64,000 nt of DNA from Vogesella indigofera (lineage in GTDB: Bacteria; Pseudomonadota; Gammaproteobacteria; Burkholderiales; Chromobacteriaceae). Below, piece by piece: positions 57,497 to 64,000 of this stretch. Location: the NCBI RefSeq assembly GCF_003633895.1, contig NZ_RBID01000020.1:1-64000 (forward strand). Reading direction: 5' to 3'. The position numbers and the translations under genes are program-made. The stretch's first letter is position 1, and each line of letters starts with the position of its first letter. Under the pieces are notes generated by a model. The model ran no database searches, had not been told where the DNA came from, and was given only the letters and a program-made list of their open reading frames with translations.

Positions 57497-57527
57497 TGCG
57501 GCCAACGCTGGACAAAGGTTGGCCGCA
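57497..57527. repeat. Dispersed repeat as inverted pair between dnaN and gyrB
   Basis: TGCGGCCAAC (57497-57506) and GTTGGCCGCA (57518-57527) flank an 11-base loop, giving a stem of 10 bp. It belongs to the core-chromosome repeat family and lies in the 157-base gap between dnaN and gyrB. Confidence 0.7.
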
Positions 57528-57572
57528 GTGCGATGCCGCCCGCCACCGTTGCCGGTGGCGGATGGCCTGTCG

Positions 57573-58679
57573 TCAGATGCGCATCGGCATCACGACATAC
57601 TTGAAGTTGCTGTTGTCGGGGATGGTGACCAGCGTGGAGCGCACGCTGTCGCCAAACGCCATCTGCAGGGTGTCGGCCGACAGGTTGGTCAGCACGTCCA
57701 GCAGGTAGTTGATGTTGAAGCCGATTTCCAGCTCGCCGCCCTGGTAGGCGATTTCCAGTTCTTCCTGCGCTTCTTCCTGCTCGCTGTTGGTACACAGGAT
57801 CGACATCGCGCCCGGCTTCAGCACCAGCCGCACGCCGCGGAATTTCTCGTTGGCGAGAATGGCGGCGCGCTGCAGCGCGTGCAGGAAGGTCACGCGCTCG
57901 ATCAGGAAGATCTTGTCGTTATCCAGCGGCACCACGCGGTTGTAGTCGGGGAACTTGCCGTCGACCACCTTGCTGATGATCACGGTGTTGCCGAAGCTGA
58001 AACGCACCTGGTTGGACAGCAGCTCGATGTTGATCGTCTCGTCACTGTCCTGCAGCAGCTTGTACAGCTCCAAGATGGTCTTGCGCGGCAGGATCACCTC
58101 GGCCTTGTCGAGGCTGGCCTCGATGTCGGCGCTGGCAAACGCCAGGCGGTGGCCGTCGGTGGAGATCAGCCGCACCTGGTTGCCCTCGGTCTGCAGCAGC
58201 AGGCCGTTGAGGTAGTAACGGATGTCCTGCACCGCCATCGCGTACTGCACCTGCGAGATCAGGCGCTTCAGGTCGCGCTGGCTGAGCTGGAAGCTGGCTT
58301 GCGCGGCACTGCCGGCCGACAGCAGCGGGAAGTCGTCCGCCGGCAGCGTCTGCAGGTTGAAGCGGCTCTTGCCGGCTTTCAGCATCAGGCGGCCGTCCTG
58401 CTGTTCCAGCGTGACCATGCTGTTGCCGGGAATGGCGCGCAGGATGTCCTGCAGCTTTTTCGCCGAGGTGGTCAGGCGGAACGCGTCGCCGGCGATGTCG
58501 TCCGGACTGGCGGTGGTGATCTGGATTTCCAGGTCGGTCGCCAGGAAGCTGACGGCTCCTGCCTGTTTTTCGATCAGCACATTCGACAGAATGGGCAGGG
58601 TGTGGCGGCGCTCGACGATGCCGGTAACAGCCAGCAGTGGCTTGAGCAGGGCATCGCGTTCGGCTTGCAGAATCAGCAT
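57573..58679 (-). CDS. dnaN: DNA polymerase III beta sliding clamp
   Basis: A 368-aa ring-forming clamp with three repeated domains. Typical landmarks are TLPILSNVLIEKQ near the N-terminus, the FNINYLLDVLTNL segment in domain 3 and the ending YVVMPMRI. It follows dnaA by 41 bases, a conserved operon. Confidence 0.98.
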   Translation of the reverse strand: MLILQAERDALLKPLLAVTGIVERRHTLPILSNVLIEKQAGAVSFLATDLEIQITTASPDDIAGDAFRLTTSAKKLQDILRAIPGNSMVTLEQQDGRLMLKAGKSRFNLQTLPADDFPLLSAGSAAQASFQLSQRDLKRLISQVQYAMAVQDIRYYLNGLLLQTEGNQVRLISTDGHRLAFASADIEASLDKAEVILPRKTILELYKLLQDSDETINIELLSNQVRFSFGNTVIISKVVDGKFPDYNRVVPLDNDKIFLIERVTFLHALQRAAILANEKFRGVRLVLKPGAMSILCTNSEQEEAQEELEIAYQGGELEIGFNINYLLDVLTNLSADTLQMAFGDSVRSTLVTIPDNSNFKYVVMPMRI

Positions 58680-58720
58680 GTGCGGACTCCCGAAGGGTTA
58701 CAGTGTCGTTATCAAATGAA

Positions 58721-60166
58721 TCAGTTGCGCAACATCGCGAGCAACGTATCGTAATCGTGCGCGATTTCGCTGTCATTACCGCGCATTTCGGCAATGGTCT
58801 TGCAGGCGTGCAGCACGGTGGTGTGGTCGCGGCCGCCGAAGGCGTCGCCGATGTTCGGCAAGCTGAGCGAGGTCAGCTCCTTGGCCAGCGTCATCGCCAC
58901 CTGCCGCGGCCGCGCGATGTCGCGCGAGCGCTTCTTGCTGTGCATGTCGGACAGCTTGATCTTGTAGTAGTCGGCCACCGTCTTCTGGATGGTCTCGATG
59001 GTGACCTGGCGGTTGCCGGCGGCGAGGATATCCTTCAGCGCTTCCTTGACCAGCTCCATGGTGATGCTCTGGTTGCTGAAGCGGGCGTAGGCCACCACGC
59101 GCTTGAGCGCGCCTTCCAGCTCGCGCACGTTGCTGCGCACGTTCTGGGCAATGAAGAAGGCGACGTTGTGGTCGAGCTTGGTGTTGTCGGCCTCGGCCTT
59201 CTTCATCAGGATGGCGACGCGCATTTCCAGCTCCGGCGGCTGGATTTCCACGGTCAGGCCCCAGCTGAAGCGCGAGATCAGGCGCTCTTCCATGCCCTCG
59301 ATCTGCTTGGGGTAGCTGTCGCAGGTCATGATCACCTGCTTGCCGCCCTCGATCAGCGCGTTGAAGGCATAGAAGAACTCTTCCTGGGTGCGGTTCTTGC
59401 CGGCAAAAAACTGGATGTCGTCGATCAGCAGCAGGTCCAGGCTATGGTAGTAGCGCTTGAACTCGTCGAAGGCCTTGTGCTGGTAGGCACGCATGATGTC
59501 GGCTACATAACGCTCGGCGTGAATGTAGCGGATCTTGGCCTGCGGATTCTTCAGATAGACGTGGTTGCCGATGGCCTGGATCAAGTGGGTTTTACCGAGG
59601 CCGACACCGCCGTACACGAACAGCGGGTTGTAGGCTGGATCGCCCGGATTCTCGGCAATCTGCATCGCCGCGGCGCGCGCCAGCTGGTTGCCCTTACCGG
59701 TGACCAGCGTGTCGAAGGTGAAGCTCGGATTGAGGCGGGTGCTCTCGTGGCCGCCGCCGATGGCCTTGACCGCGGTCTGCTTCGCCGTCGGCGCTACCGC
59801 CGGGGCGTTGGCGGCGACCTTGGCCACCGCGCTTTCCACATCGACGCTGGCGGCAGGGGTGCCGTTGCTGCGCGGCGCACTGCTGGCCGGCGCCGGACGC
59901 GCCACCGCGACCGGTGCCCCGGCGGCGGCGCCAATGCGCAGCTCCACCGACACTTCGCCCAGCAGTTCGATCGCCAGCGCCTCGATGCGCGCCAGGAAAC
60001 GATCCTTAATGAACTGCAGGATAAAGCGGTTTGGCGCGTACAGCACCACACCCTCGTCGCCTGCCTCGGCAGAGAGCGGGCGGATCCAGGTGTTGAATTG
60101 CTGTGAGGACAGTTCTTCCTCAAGACGCGTCAGGCACGCAGGCCAGAAGTTTTCCGGTTCAGTCAT
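58721..60166 (-). CDS. dnaA: Chromosomal replication initiator DnaA
   Basis: A 481-aa initiator. Domain I starts EPENFWPACLTRLEEELSSQQFNTWI and a variable Ala/Pro-rich linker spans about 85-140. AAA+ Walker A is FVYGGVGLGKTHLIQ and Walker B is LDLLLIDDIQFF. Domain IV has the DNA-binding motif RDIARPRQVAMTLAKELTSL and GGRDHTTVLHAC. ATG at 60166 is preferred over the TTG one codon upstream. A DnaA box lies in the intergenic region upstream. Confidence 0.98.
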   Translation of the reverse strand: MTEPENFWPACLTRLEEELSSQQFNTWIRPLSAEAGDEGVVLYAPNRFILQFIKDRFLARIEALAIELLGEVSVELRIGAAAGAPVAVARPAPASSAPRSNGTPAASVDVESAVAKVAANAPAVAPTAKQTAVKAIGGGHESTRLNPSFTFDTLVTGKGNQLARAAAMQIAENPGDPAYNPLFVYGGVGLGKTHLIQAIGNHVYLKNPQAKIRYIHAERYVADIMRAYQHKAFDEFKRYYHSLDLLLIDDIQFFAGKNRTQEEFFYAFNALIEGGKQVIMTCDSYPKQIEGMEERLISRFSWGLTVEIQPPELEMRVAILMKKAEADNTKLDHNVAFFIAQNVRSNVRELEGALKRVVAYARFSNQSITMELVKEALKDILAAGNRQVTIETIQKTVADYYKIKLSDMHSKKRSRDIARPRQVAMTLAKELTSLSLPNIGDAFGGRDHTTVLHACKTIAEMRGNDSEIAHDYDTLLAMLRN

Positions 60167-60382
60167 CAATGCTTCATGTTAAAAACGAAATGCCGCCGCA
60201 GACTAACGGGTAGTTCGGGGGCGGCGGGGAGGCTGCGCGCGCGGCGGGTGCCGGGCGGCAGTCACGATGTTTGGTGTGGAATCGCCCTGTTTCTGGTGTC
60301 TGGCGGGCGGCGATCCGGCGCTGCCGATGCCGTCCGGGCGGACAGGGTCACAAGCGATACATTCTACTGGCTTTGCCAAAAG

Positions 60383-60391
60383 TTATCCACA
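60383..60391 (+). promoter_or_regulatory. DnaA box in the dnaA-rpmH intergenic region
   Basis: TTATCCACA, the perfect consensus. It is the only exact copy I see in 60167-60566, so autoregulation of dnaA is better supported than a full origin here. The remainder of this 400-base gap holds the promoters of the divergent dnaA and rpmH operons. Confidence 0.7.
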
Positions 60392-60500
60392 GCACCGGCA
60401 AAATATCGCCGCCGCCCACAACGATGGCTAACGGCAACAGCCGGATCGCCGCCTGCGCCACAGCATCGCCGACAATCGGGGCCGCAAACTGTTAATTAGG

Positions 60501-60529
60501 TTGACAATTCCGGCATTTATCTATGTAAT
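60501..60529 (+). promoter_or_regulatory. rpmH operon promoter
   Basis: TTGACA (60501-60506) and TGTAAT (60524-60529) are spaced by 17 bases, upstream of rpmH by 37 bases. It probably drives rpmH-rnpA-yidD-yidC. Confidence 0.7.
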
Positions 60530-60566
60530 CACGCGTTTATTTCCGTTTCGAAACAGGAAAATTATC

Positions 60567-60701
60567 ATGAAACGTACTTACCAGCCTTCCACTACCCGCC
60601 GCAAGCGTACCCACGGCTTCCTCGTTCGCTCCAAGACCCGTGGTGGTCGCGCCGTTCTGGCCGCCCGTCGCGCCAAAGGTCGCAAGCGTCTGGCTGTATA
60701 A
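60567..60701 (+). CDS. rpmH: 50S ribosomal protein L34
   Basis: The complete 44-aa protein [20 protein letters not shown]... ending in GRKRLAV, highly basic and typical. An AGGAAA site precedes the ATG. It is followed after 3 bases by rnpA. Confidence 0.98.
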   Translation: MKRTYQPSTTRRKRTHGFLVRSKTRGGRAVLAARRAKGRKRLAV

Positions 60702-60704
60702 CGC

Positions 60705-61067
60705 TTGGACAACACATTTCGCCGTGCGCACCGGCTTTTAAAAACGGATGAGTTCTCATCCGTTTTTCATTTGCGCAACGCGCGCAGTAACCAATTGTTC
60801 CAGGTGTATGCCCGCCCGAACGGTCTGACCCACGCCCGTCTCGGTCTGGTGGTCGGCAAGAAGGTGGCCAAACGCGCCAACCGCCGCAACTACATCAAGC
60901 GCACCGTGCGCGAGTGGTTTCGGCTGCACCGTCATGATCTGCCGCCGATGGATTTTGTCGTCAGATCACGCCAGGCCTACTATCGCGGCGAATATCACGA
61001 AGCGGTAAAGGCATTGGCTGCGCTCTTTGCTAAACTAGCCCGATGTCGCGACTCTTCGTCCTCTTGA
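60705..61067 (+). CDS. rnpA: Ribonuclease P protein component
   Basis: A 120-aa basic protein subunit of RNase P. It carries [40 protein letters not shown] (the RNR signature) and DFVVRSRQA. The start is TTG (60705), 3 bases after rpmH. The C-terminus overlaps yidD by 25 bases, as in many genomes. Confidence 0.96.
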   Translation: MDNTFRRAHRLLKTDEFSSVFHLRNARSNQLFQVYARPNGLTHARLGLVVGKKVAKRANRRNYIKRTVREWFRLHRHDLPPMDFVVRSRQAYYRGEYHEAVKALAALFAKLARCRDSSSS

Positions 61068-61252
61068 TCCGCTTTTACCAGCTGGCGATCAGCCCCTGGC
61101 TGCCGCCGCGTTGCCGGTATCAGCCAACCTGCTCCGGCTATGCCATCGAGGCATTGCAAAAGCACGGCGTGATCAAGGGCAGCTGGCTAGCGATACGACG
61201 GATTAGTCGTTGCCACCCGCTCGGTGGCAGCGGCCATGACCCGGTTCCCTGA
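61043..61252 (+). CDS. yidD: Membrane protein insertion efficiency factor YidD
   Basis: A 69-aa protein, [20 protein letters not shown] then [15 protein letters not shown] and [17 protein letters not shown], the whole family signature. It assists YidC-dependent insertion at the inner membrane and sits between rnpA and yidC as usual. Confidence 0.96.
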   Translation: MSRLFVLLIRFYQLAISPWLPPRCRYQPTCSGYAIEALQKHGVIKGSWLAIRRISRCHPLGGSGHDPVP

Positions 61253-61269
61253 CTTTTCCGGTAAGTAAG

Positions 61270-62928
61270 ATGGATTCCAAACGACTGATCATCTTTATCG
61301 CGCTGTCATTCAGCATCCTGTTGCTATGGCAAGAATACTTTGCGCCGAAACCCGTCGCCAAGCCTGCCGTGACACAGCAAGCCAGCACAGCCGCGAGCAG
61401 TAGCGATACCCCTGCCGCCAACGCCAGCAACGTCGCCCAGCCTGCCGACAGCAGCAGCCTGAGCCGCGGCCAGCGCATCACCGTCACCACCGACCTGGTC
61501 AAGGCCGAAATCGACACCACCGGTGGCGATCTGCGCAGCCTGCAACTGCTCAAGCACAATGCGGCGGAAGACGCCAGCAAGCCGTTCGAGCTGTTTACCG
61601 ACAAGGGCGCCCACCTGTACGTGGCGCAGACCGGCCTGATCGCCGCCGGCAACGCCGCGCTGCCGACCCACAAGACCCAGTTCAGCGCCGAAAAGACCGC
61701 CTACACGCTGCAAGGCAACAAGGTCGAGATCAAGCTGACCGCGCCGGAAGCCAATGGCGTCAAGGTGAGCAAGGTGTACACCTTCCACAAGGGCAGCTAC
61801 CTGATCGATGTGCGTTACGACATCGTCAACGCCGGCACCACGCCGCTGGCCAGCACCGCCTACTTCCGCCTGCTGCGTGACGGCAAGGCACCGGAAGGCG
61901 AAAGCCGCTTCGCACAGACCTTCACCGGCCCGGCGGTGTACACCACCGAAGGCACCTTCCAGAAAGTCGCCTTCTCCGATCTGGACAAGGGCAAGGCCGA
62001 GTACGTGAAGAGCGCCGACAACGGCTGGGTAGCGATGCTGCAGCACTACTTCATGAGCGCCTGGATCCTGAAACCGCTGGACGGCAAATCGGTATGCGCC
62101 AACGCACAGGCCTGCCAGTTCCAGCTGGAACCGAAGAACGGCGCCTACTCCGCCGCCGCCATGGTCAACGTGGCACCGATCGCGGCCGGCCAGAGCGCCA
62201 GCATCACGGTACCGCTGTACGCCGGCCCGGAAGAGTACAACACCATCACCAAGGTGGCCGACGGCATGGAGTTCGCCAAGGACTTCGGCATGGTGCACAT
62301 CTTCGCCTCGCCGCTGTTCTGGCTGCTGACCAAGCTGCACTCCATGGTGCAGAACTGGGGCTGGGCCATCATCCTGCTGACGCTGATCGTGAAGGCGGTG
62401 TTCTACCCGCTGACCGCCGCTTCCTACCGCTCGATGGCGAAGATGAAGGTGCTGGCACCGCGTCTGGAAAACCTGAAGCAGCAGTTCGGCGACGACCGCA
62501 TGAAGTTCCAGCAGGCGGTGATGGAGATGTACAAGACCGAGAAGGTCAATCCGCTCGGCGGCTGCCTGCCGATGCTGATCCAGATCCCGGTGTTTATCGG
62601 CCTGTACTGGGCGCTGCTGGCCTCGGTCGAGCTGCGCCAGGCTGACTGGCTGTACATCGCCGACCTGGCCCGTCCGGATCCGTACTACATCCTGCCGGCG
62701 CTGATGGCGATCACCATGTTCGCGCAGACCTTCCTCAACCCGCCGCCGGCCGATCCGATGCAGGCGAAGATGATGAAGATCATGCCGGTAGCGTTCTCGG
62801 TGATGTTCTTCTTCTTCCCGGCCGGTCTGGTGCTGTACTGGGTAGTCAACAACCTGCTGTCGATCACACAGCAGTGGTATGTGAACCAGAGCATCGAAAA
62901 AGCCCGCAAACTGGCACTGCAATCGTAA
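61270..62928 (+). CDS. yidC: Membrane protein insertase YidC
   Basis: A 552-aa inner-membrane insertase. The N-terminal helix reads [17 protein letters not shown] Ser/Ala-rich linker (35-65) leads to a large periplasmic beta domain (about 70-340). The C-terminal Oxa1-type core carries [40 protein letters not shown] and [17 protein letters not shown]. Length and order are normal for a Gram-negative YidC. Confidence 0.97.
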   Translation: MDSKRLIIFIALSFSILLLWQEYFAPKPVAKPAVTQQASTAASSSDTPAANASNVAQPADSSSLSRGQRITVTTDLVKAEIDTTGGDLRSLQLLKHNAAEDASKPFELFTDKGAHLYVAQTGLIAAGNAALPTHKTQFSAEKTAYTLQGNKVEIKLTAPEANGVKVSKVYTFHKGSYLIDVRYDIVNAGTTPLASTAYFRLLRDGKAPEGESRFAQTFTGPAVYTTEGTFQKVAFSDLDKGKAEYVKSADNGWVAMLQHYFMSAWILKPLDGKSVCANAQACQFQLEPKNGAYSAAAMVNVAPIAAGQSASITVPLYAGPEEYNTITKVADGMEFAKDFGMVHIFASPLFWLLTKLHSMVQNWGWAIILLTLIVKAVFYPLTAASYRSMAKMKVLAPRLENLKQQFGDDRMKFQQAVMEMYKTEKVNPLGGCLPMLIQIPVFIGLYWALLASVELRQADWLYIADLARPDPYYILPALMAITMFAQTFLNPPPADPMQAKMMKIMPVAFSVMFFFFPAGLVLYWVVNNLLSITQQWYVNQSIEKARKLALQS

Positions 62929-62953
62929 GCAGCCGCCAAGCTGGCGTAAAATC

Positions 62954-62982
62954 AAAGCCCGGCCGTCATGGCCGGGCTTTTT
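62954..62982 (+). terminator. Terminator of the rpmH-yidC operon
   Basis: An 11-bp perfect stem (AAAGCCCGGCC / GGCCGGGCTTT) with a 5-base loop and a T run, 25 bases after yidC. Confidence 0.9.
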
Positions 62983-63035
62983 ACCTTGTTGAGGGTCTCC
63001 AGCCAAGCGCGCACCGCTTGCCTCGACACCTTCGC

Positions 63036-63059
63036 CTTGCGGCCAACGTTGGCCGCAAG
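63036..63059. repeat. Dispersed palindromic repeat upstream of mnmE
   Basis: A perfect 24-bp palindrome, CTTGCGGCCAAC / GTTGGCCGCAAG, between the yidC terminator and the mnmE start. Confidence 0.75.
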
Positions 63060-63082
63060 CAACCGACCCGACGGACCCCGCG

Positions 63083-64000
63083 ATGAACCTTGCCTACACT
63101 CCCAGCACCATCTGTGCCGTTGCCACCGCCCCCGGCCGCGGCGGCGTCGGCGTGGTGCGCATCTCCGGCCGCGCGCTGCTGCCGCTGGCCCAGGCCCTCA
63201 GCGGCGGCAAGACGCCCAAGCCGCGCTACGCCACCTACACCGATTTTGTCGCCGCCGACGGCACGCCGATCGACAACGGCCTGCTGCTGTTCTTCCCCGG
63301 CCCGAACAGCTTTACCGGCGAGGACGTGATCGAGCTGCAGGGCCACGGCGGCCCGGTGGTGCTGAAGATGCTGCTGTCGCGCTGCGTCGAGCTGGGCGCA
63401 CGCCTCGCCGAACCCGGCGAATTCACCAAGCGCGCCTTTCTCAACGACAAGCTGGACCTGGCGCAGGCGGAGAGCGTCGCCGACCTGATCGACGCCGCCA
63501 GCGAAAGCGCCGCCCGCAGCGCGCTGAAATCGCTGAAGGGCGCCTTCTCCGGCGAGATCCACACCCTGGTCGACGAACTGATCACGCTGCGCATGCTGGT
63601 GGAGGCGACGCTGGACTTCCCCGAGGAAGACATCGACTTTCTGGAAAAAGCCGACGCCGTCGGCAAGCTGCAGCGCCTGCGCGGCCAGCTGGGCAAGGTG
63701 CAGGCCACCGCCCGCCAGGGCGCGCTGCTGCGCGAAGGCATGCACGTGGTGCTGGTCGGCCAGCCCAACGTCGGCAAGTCCAGCCTGATGAACGCGCTGG
63801 CCGGCGACGACATCGCCATCGTCACCGACATCGCCGGCACCACCCGCGACACCGTGCGCGAGGAAATCGTCATCGACGGCGTGCCGGTGCACATCATCGA
63901 CACCGCCGGCCTGCGCGATACCGACGACGTGGTGGAAAAGATCGGCATCGAACGCACCTGGCAGGCGGTGGAACGCGCCGACGTGGCGCTGGTGCTGGTC
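63083..64000 (+). CDS. mnmE: tRNA modification GTPase MnmE (5' part, runs off the window)
   Basis: The first 306 codons of the GTPase that, with MnmG, modifies wobble uridine in tRNAs. The N-terminal folate-binding domain begins [21 protein letters not shown] and includes [10 protein letters not shown] and [19 protein letters not shown]. The G domain starts near residue 225 with G1 [15 protein letters not shown] and G3 [10 protein letters not shown]. The C-terminal Cys motif is beyond the right edge. Confidence 0.97.
   Translation, partial: MNLAYTPSTICAVATAPGRGGVGVVRISGRALLPLAQALSGGKTPKPRYATYTDFVAADGTPIDNGLLLFFPGPNSFTGEDVIELQGHGGPVVLKMLLSRCVELGARLAEPGEFTKRAFLNDKLDLAQAESVADLIDAASESAARSALKSLKGAFSGEIHTLVDELITLRMLVEATLDFPEEDIDFLEKADAVGKLQRLRGQLGKVQATARQGALLREGMHVVLVGQPNVGKSSLMNALAGDDIAIVTDIAGTTRDTVREEIVIDGVPVHIIDTAGLRDTDDVVEKIGIERTWQAVERADVALVLV

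Noticed and set aside
60167-60566. Full oriC in the dnaA-rpmH gap
   Set aside because: Only one exact DnaA box and no clear AT-rich unwinding array are visible, so I annotate just the box; an origin nearby is still likely.

Overview
The window looks like a high-GC betaproteobacterial chromosome, most likely Neisseriales (Chromobacteriaceae-like). That placement is an inference from gene order and sequence character, not from a search. The order dnaA-dnaN-gyrB on the minus strand, with no recF next to dnaN, and rpmH-rnpA-yidD-yidC-mnmE diverging on the plus strand marks the replication-initiation region.

Layout. Positions 1-21,100 are core chromosome: the promoter, boxA and leader of an rRNA operon that runs off the left edge (minus strand), argJ, recQ, a surface-adhesin-E-like lipoprotein, a ParA-like ATPase followed by a two-component pair whose response regulator ends in an RsbW-like ATPase, comEC (DNA uptake), rsmJ, a thioesterase, a small P450/monooxygenase/ArsR cluster, an NhaC-type antiporter, tRNA-Thr(UGU), slyX, a nucleotidyltransferase, bluB, an ABC-F ATPase, an Lrp regulator and a LysE exporter. 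Positions 55,025-64,000 are gyrB, dnaN, dnaA, rpmH, rnpA, yidD, yidC and the first part of mnmE.

Positions 21,118-55,015 are accessory DNA of visibly lower GC, in two blocks. The left block (21,118-27,128) has a Vsr nuclease diverging from a C5-cytosine methyltransferase, then a 73-aa protein preceded by 11-bp tandem repeats, a GHKL (MutL/Hsp90-type) ATPase and two overlapping genes that I cannot assign to a function. I regard it as the best candidate here for an undescribed defence or DNA-modification system. The right block (27,252-55,015) is a Tn7-like transposon. Its two ends can be read directly: each begins TGT-N3-TTCGCA and carries repeats of TTCGCA-N2-RTT-N2-TGC, spaced out at the left end and packed 21-22 bp apart at the right end. 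The right end stops 9 bp beyond the gyrB stop codon. It encodes TnsA, TnsB, TnsC and TniQ/TnsD-like proteins and carries, as cargo, a DISARM-type locus (drmD, drmMI, drmA, drmB, drmC) with a UvrD-like helicase and a DUF2290-like gene inserted between drmMI and drmA. An excisionase-type HTH protein, a second C5-methyltransferase and a frameshifted vsr lie in front of it.

A short palindromic word (GGCCAACSTT, read on either strand) recurs at 16 or more places in the roughly 30 kb of core sequence, both inside genes and as inverted repeats between genes. I found no exact copy in the 34-kb accessory region. Its distribution resembles the DNA-uptake sequences of Neisseria, and comEC is present in the window.
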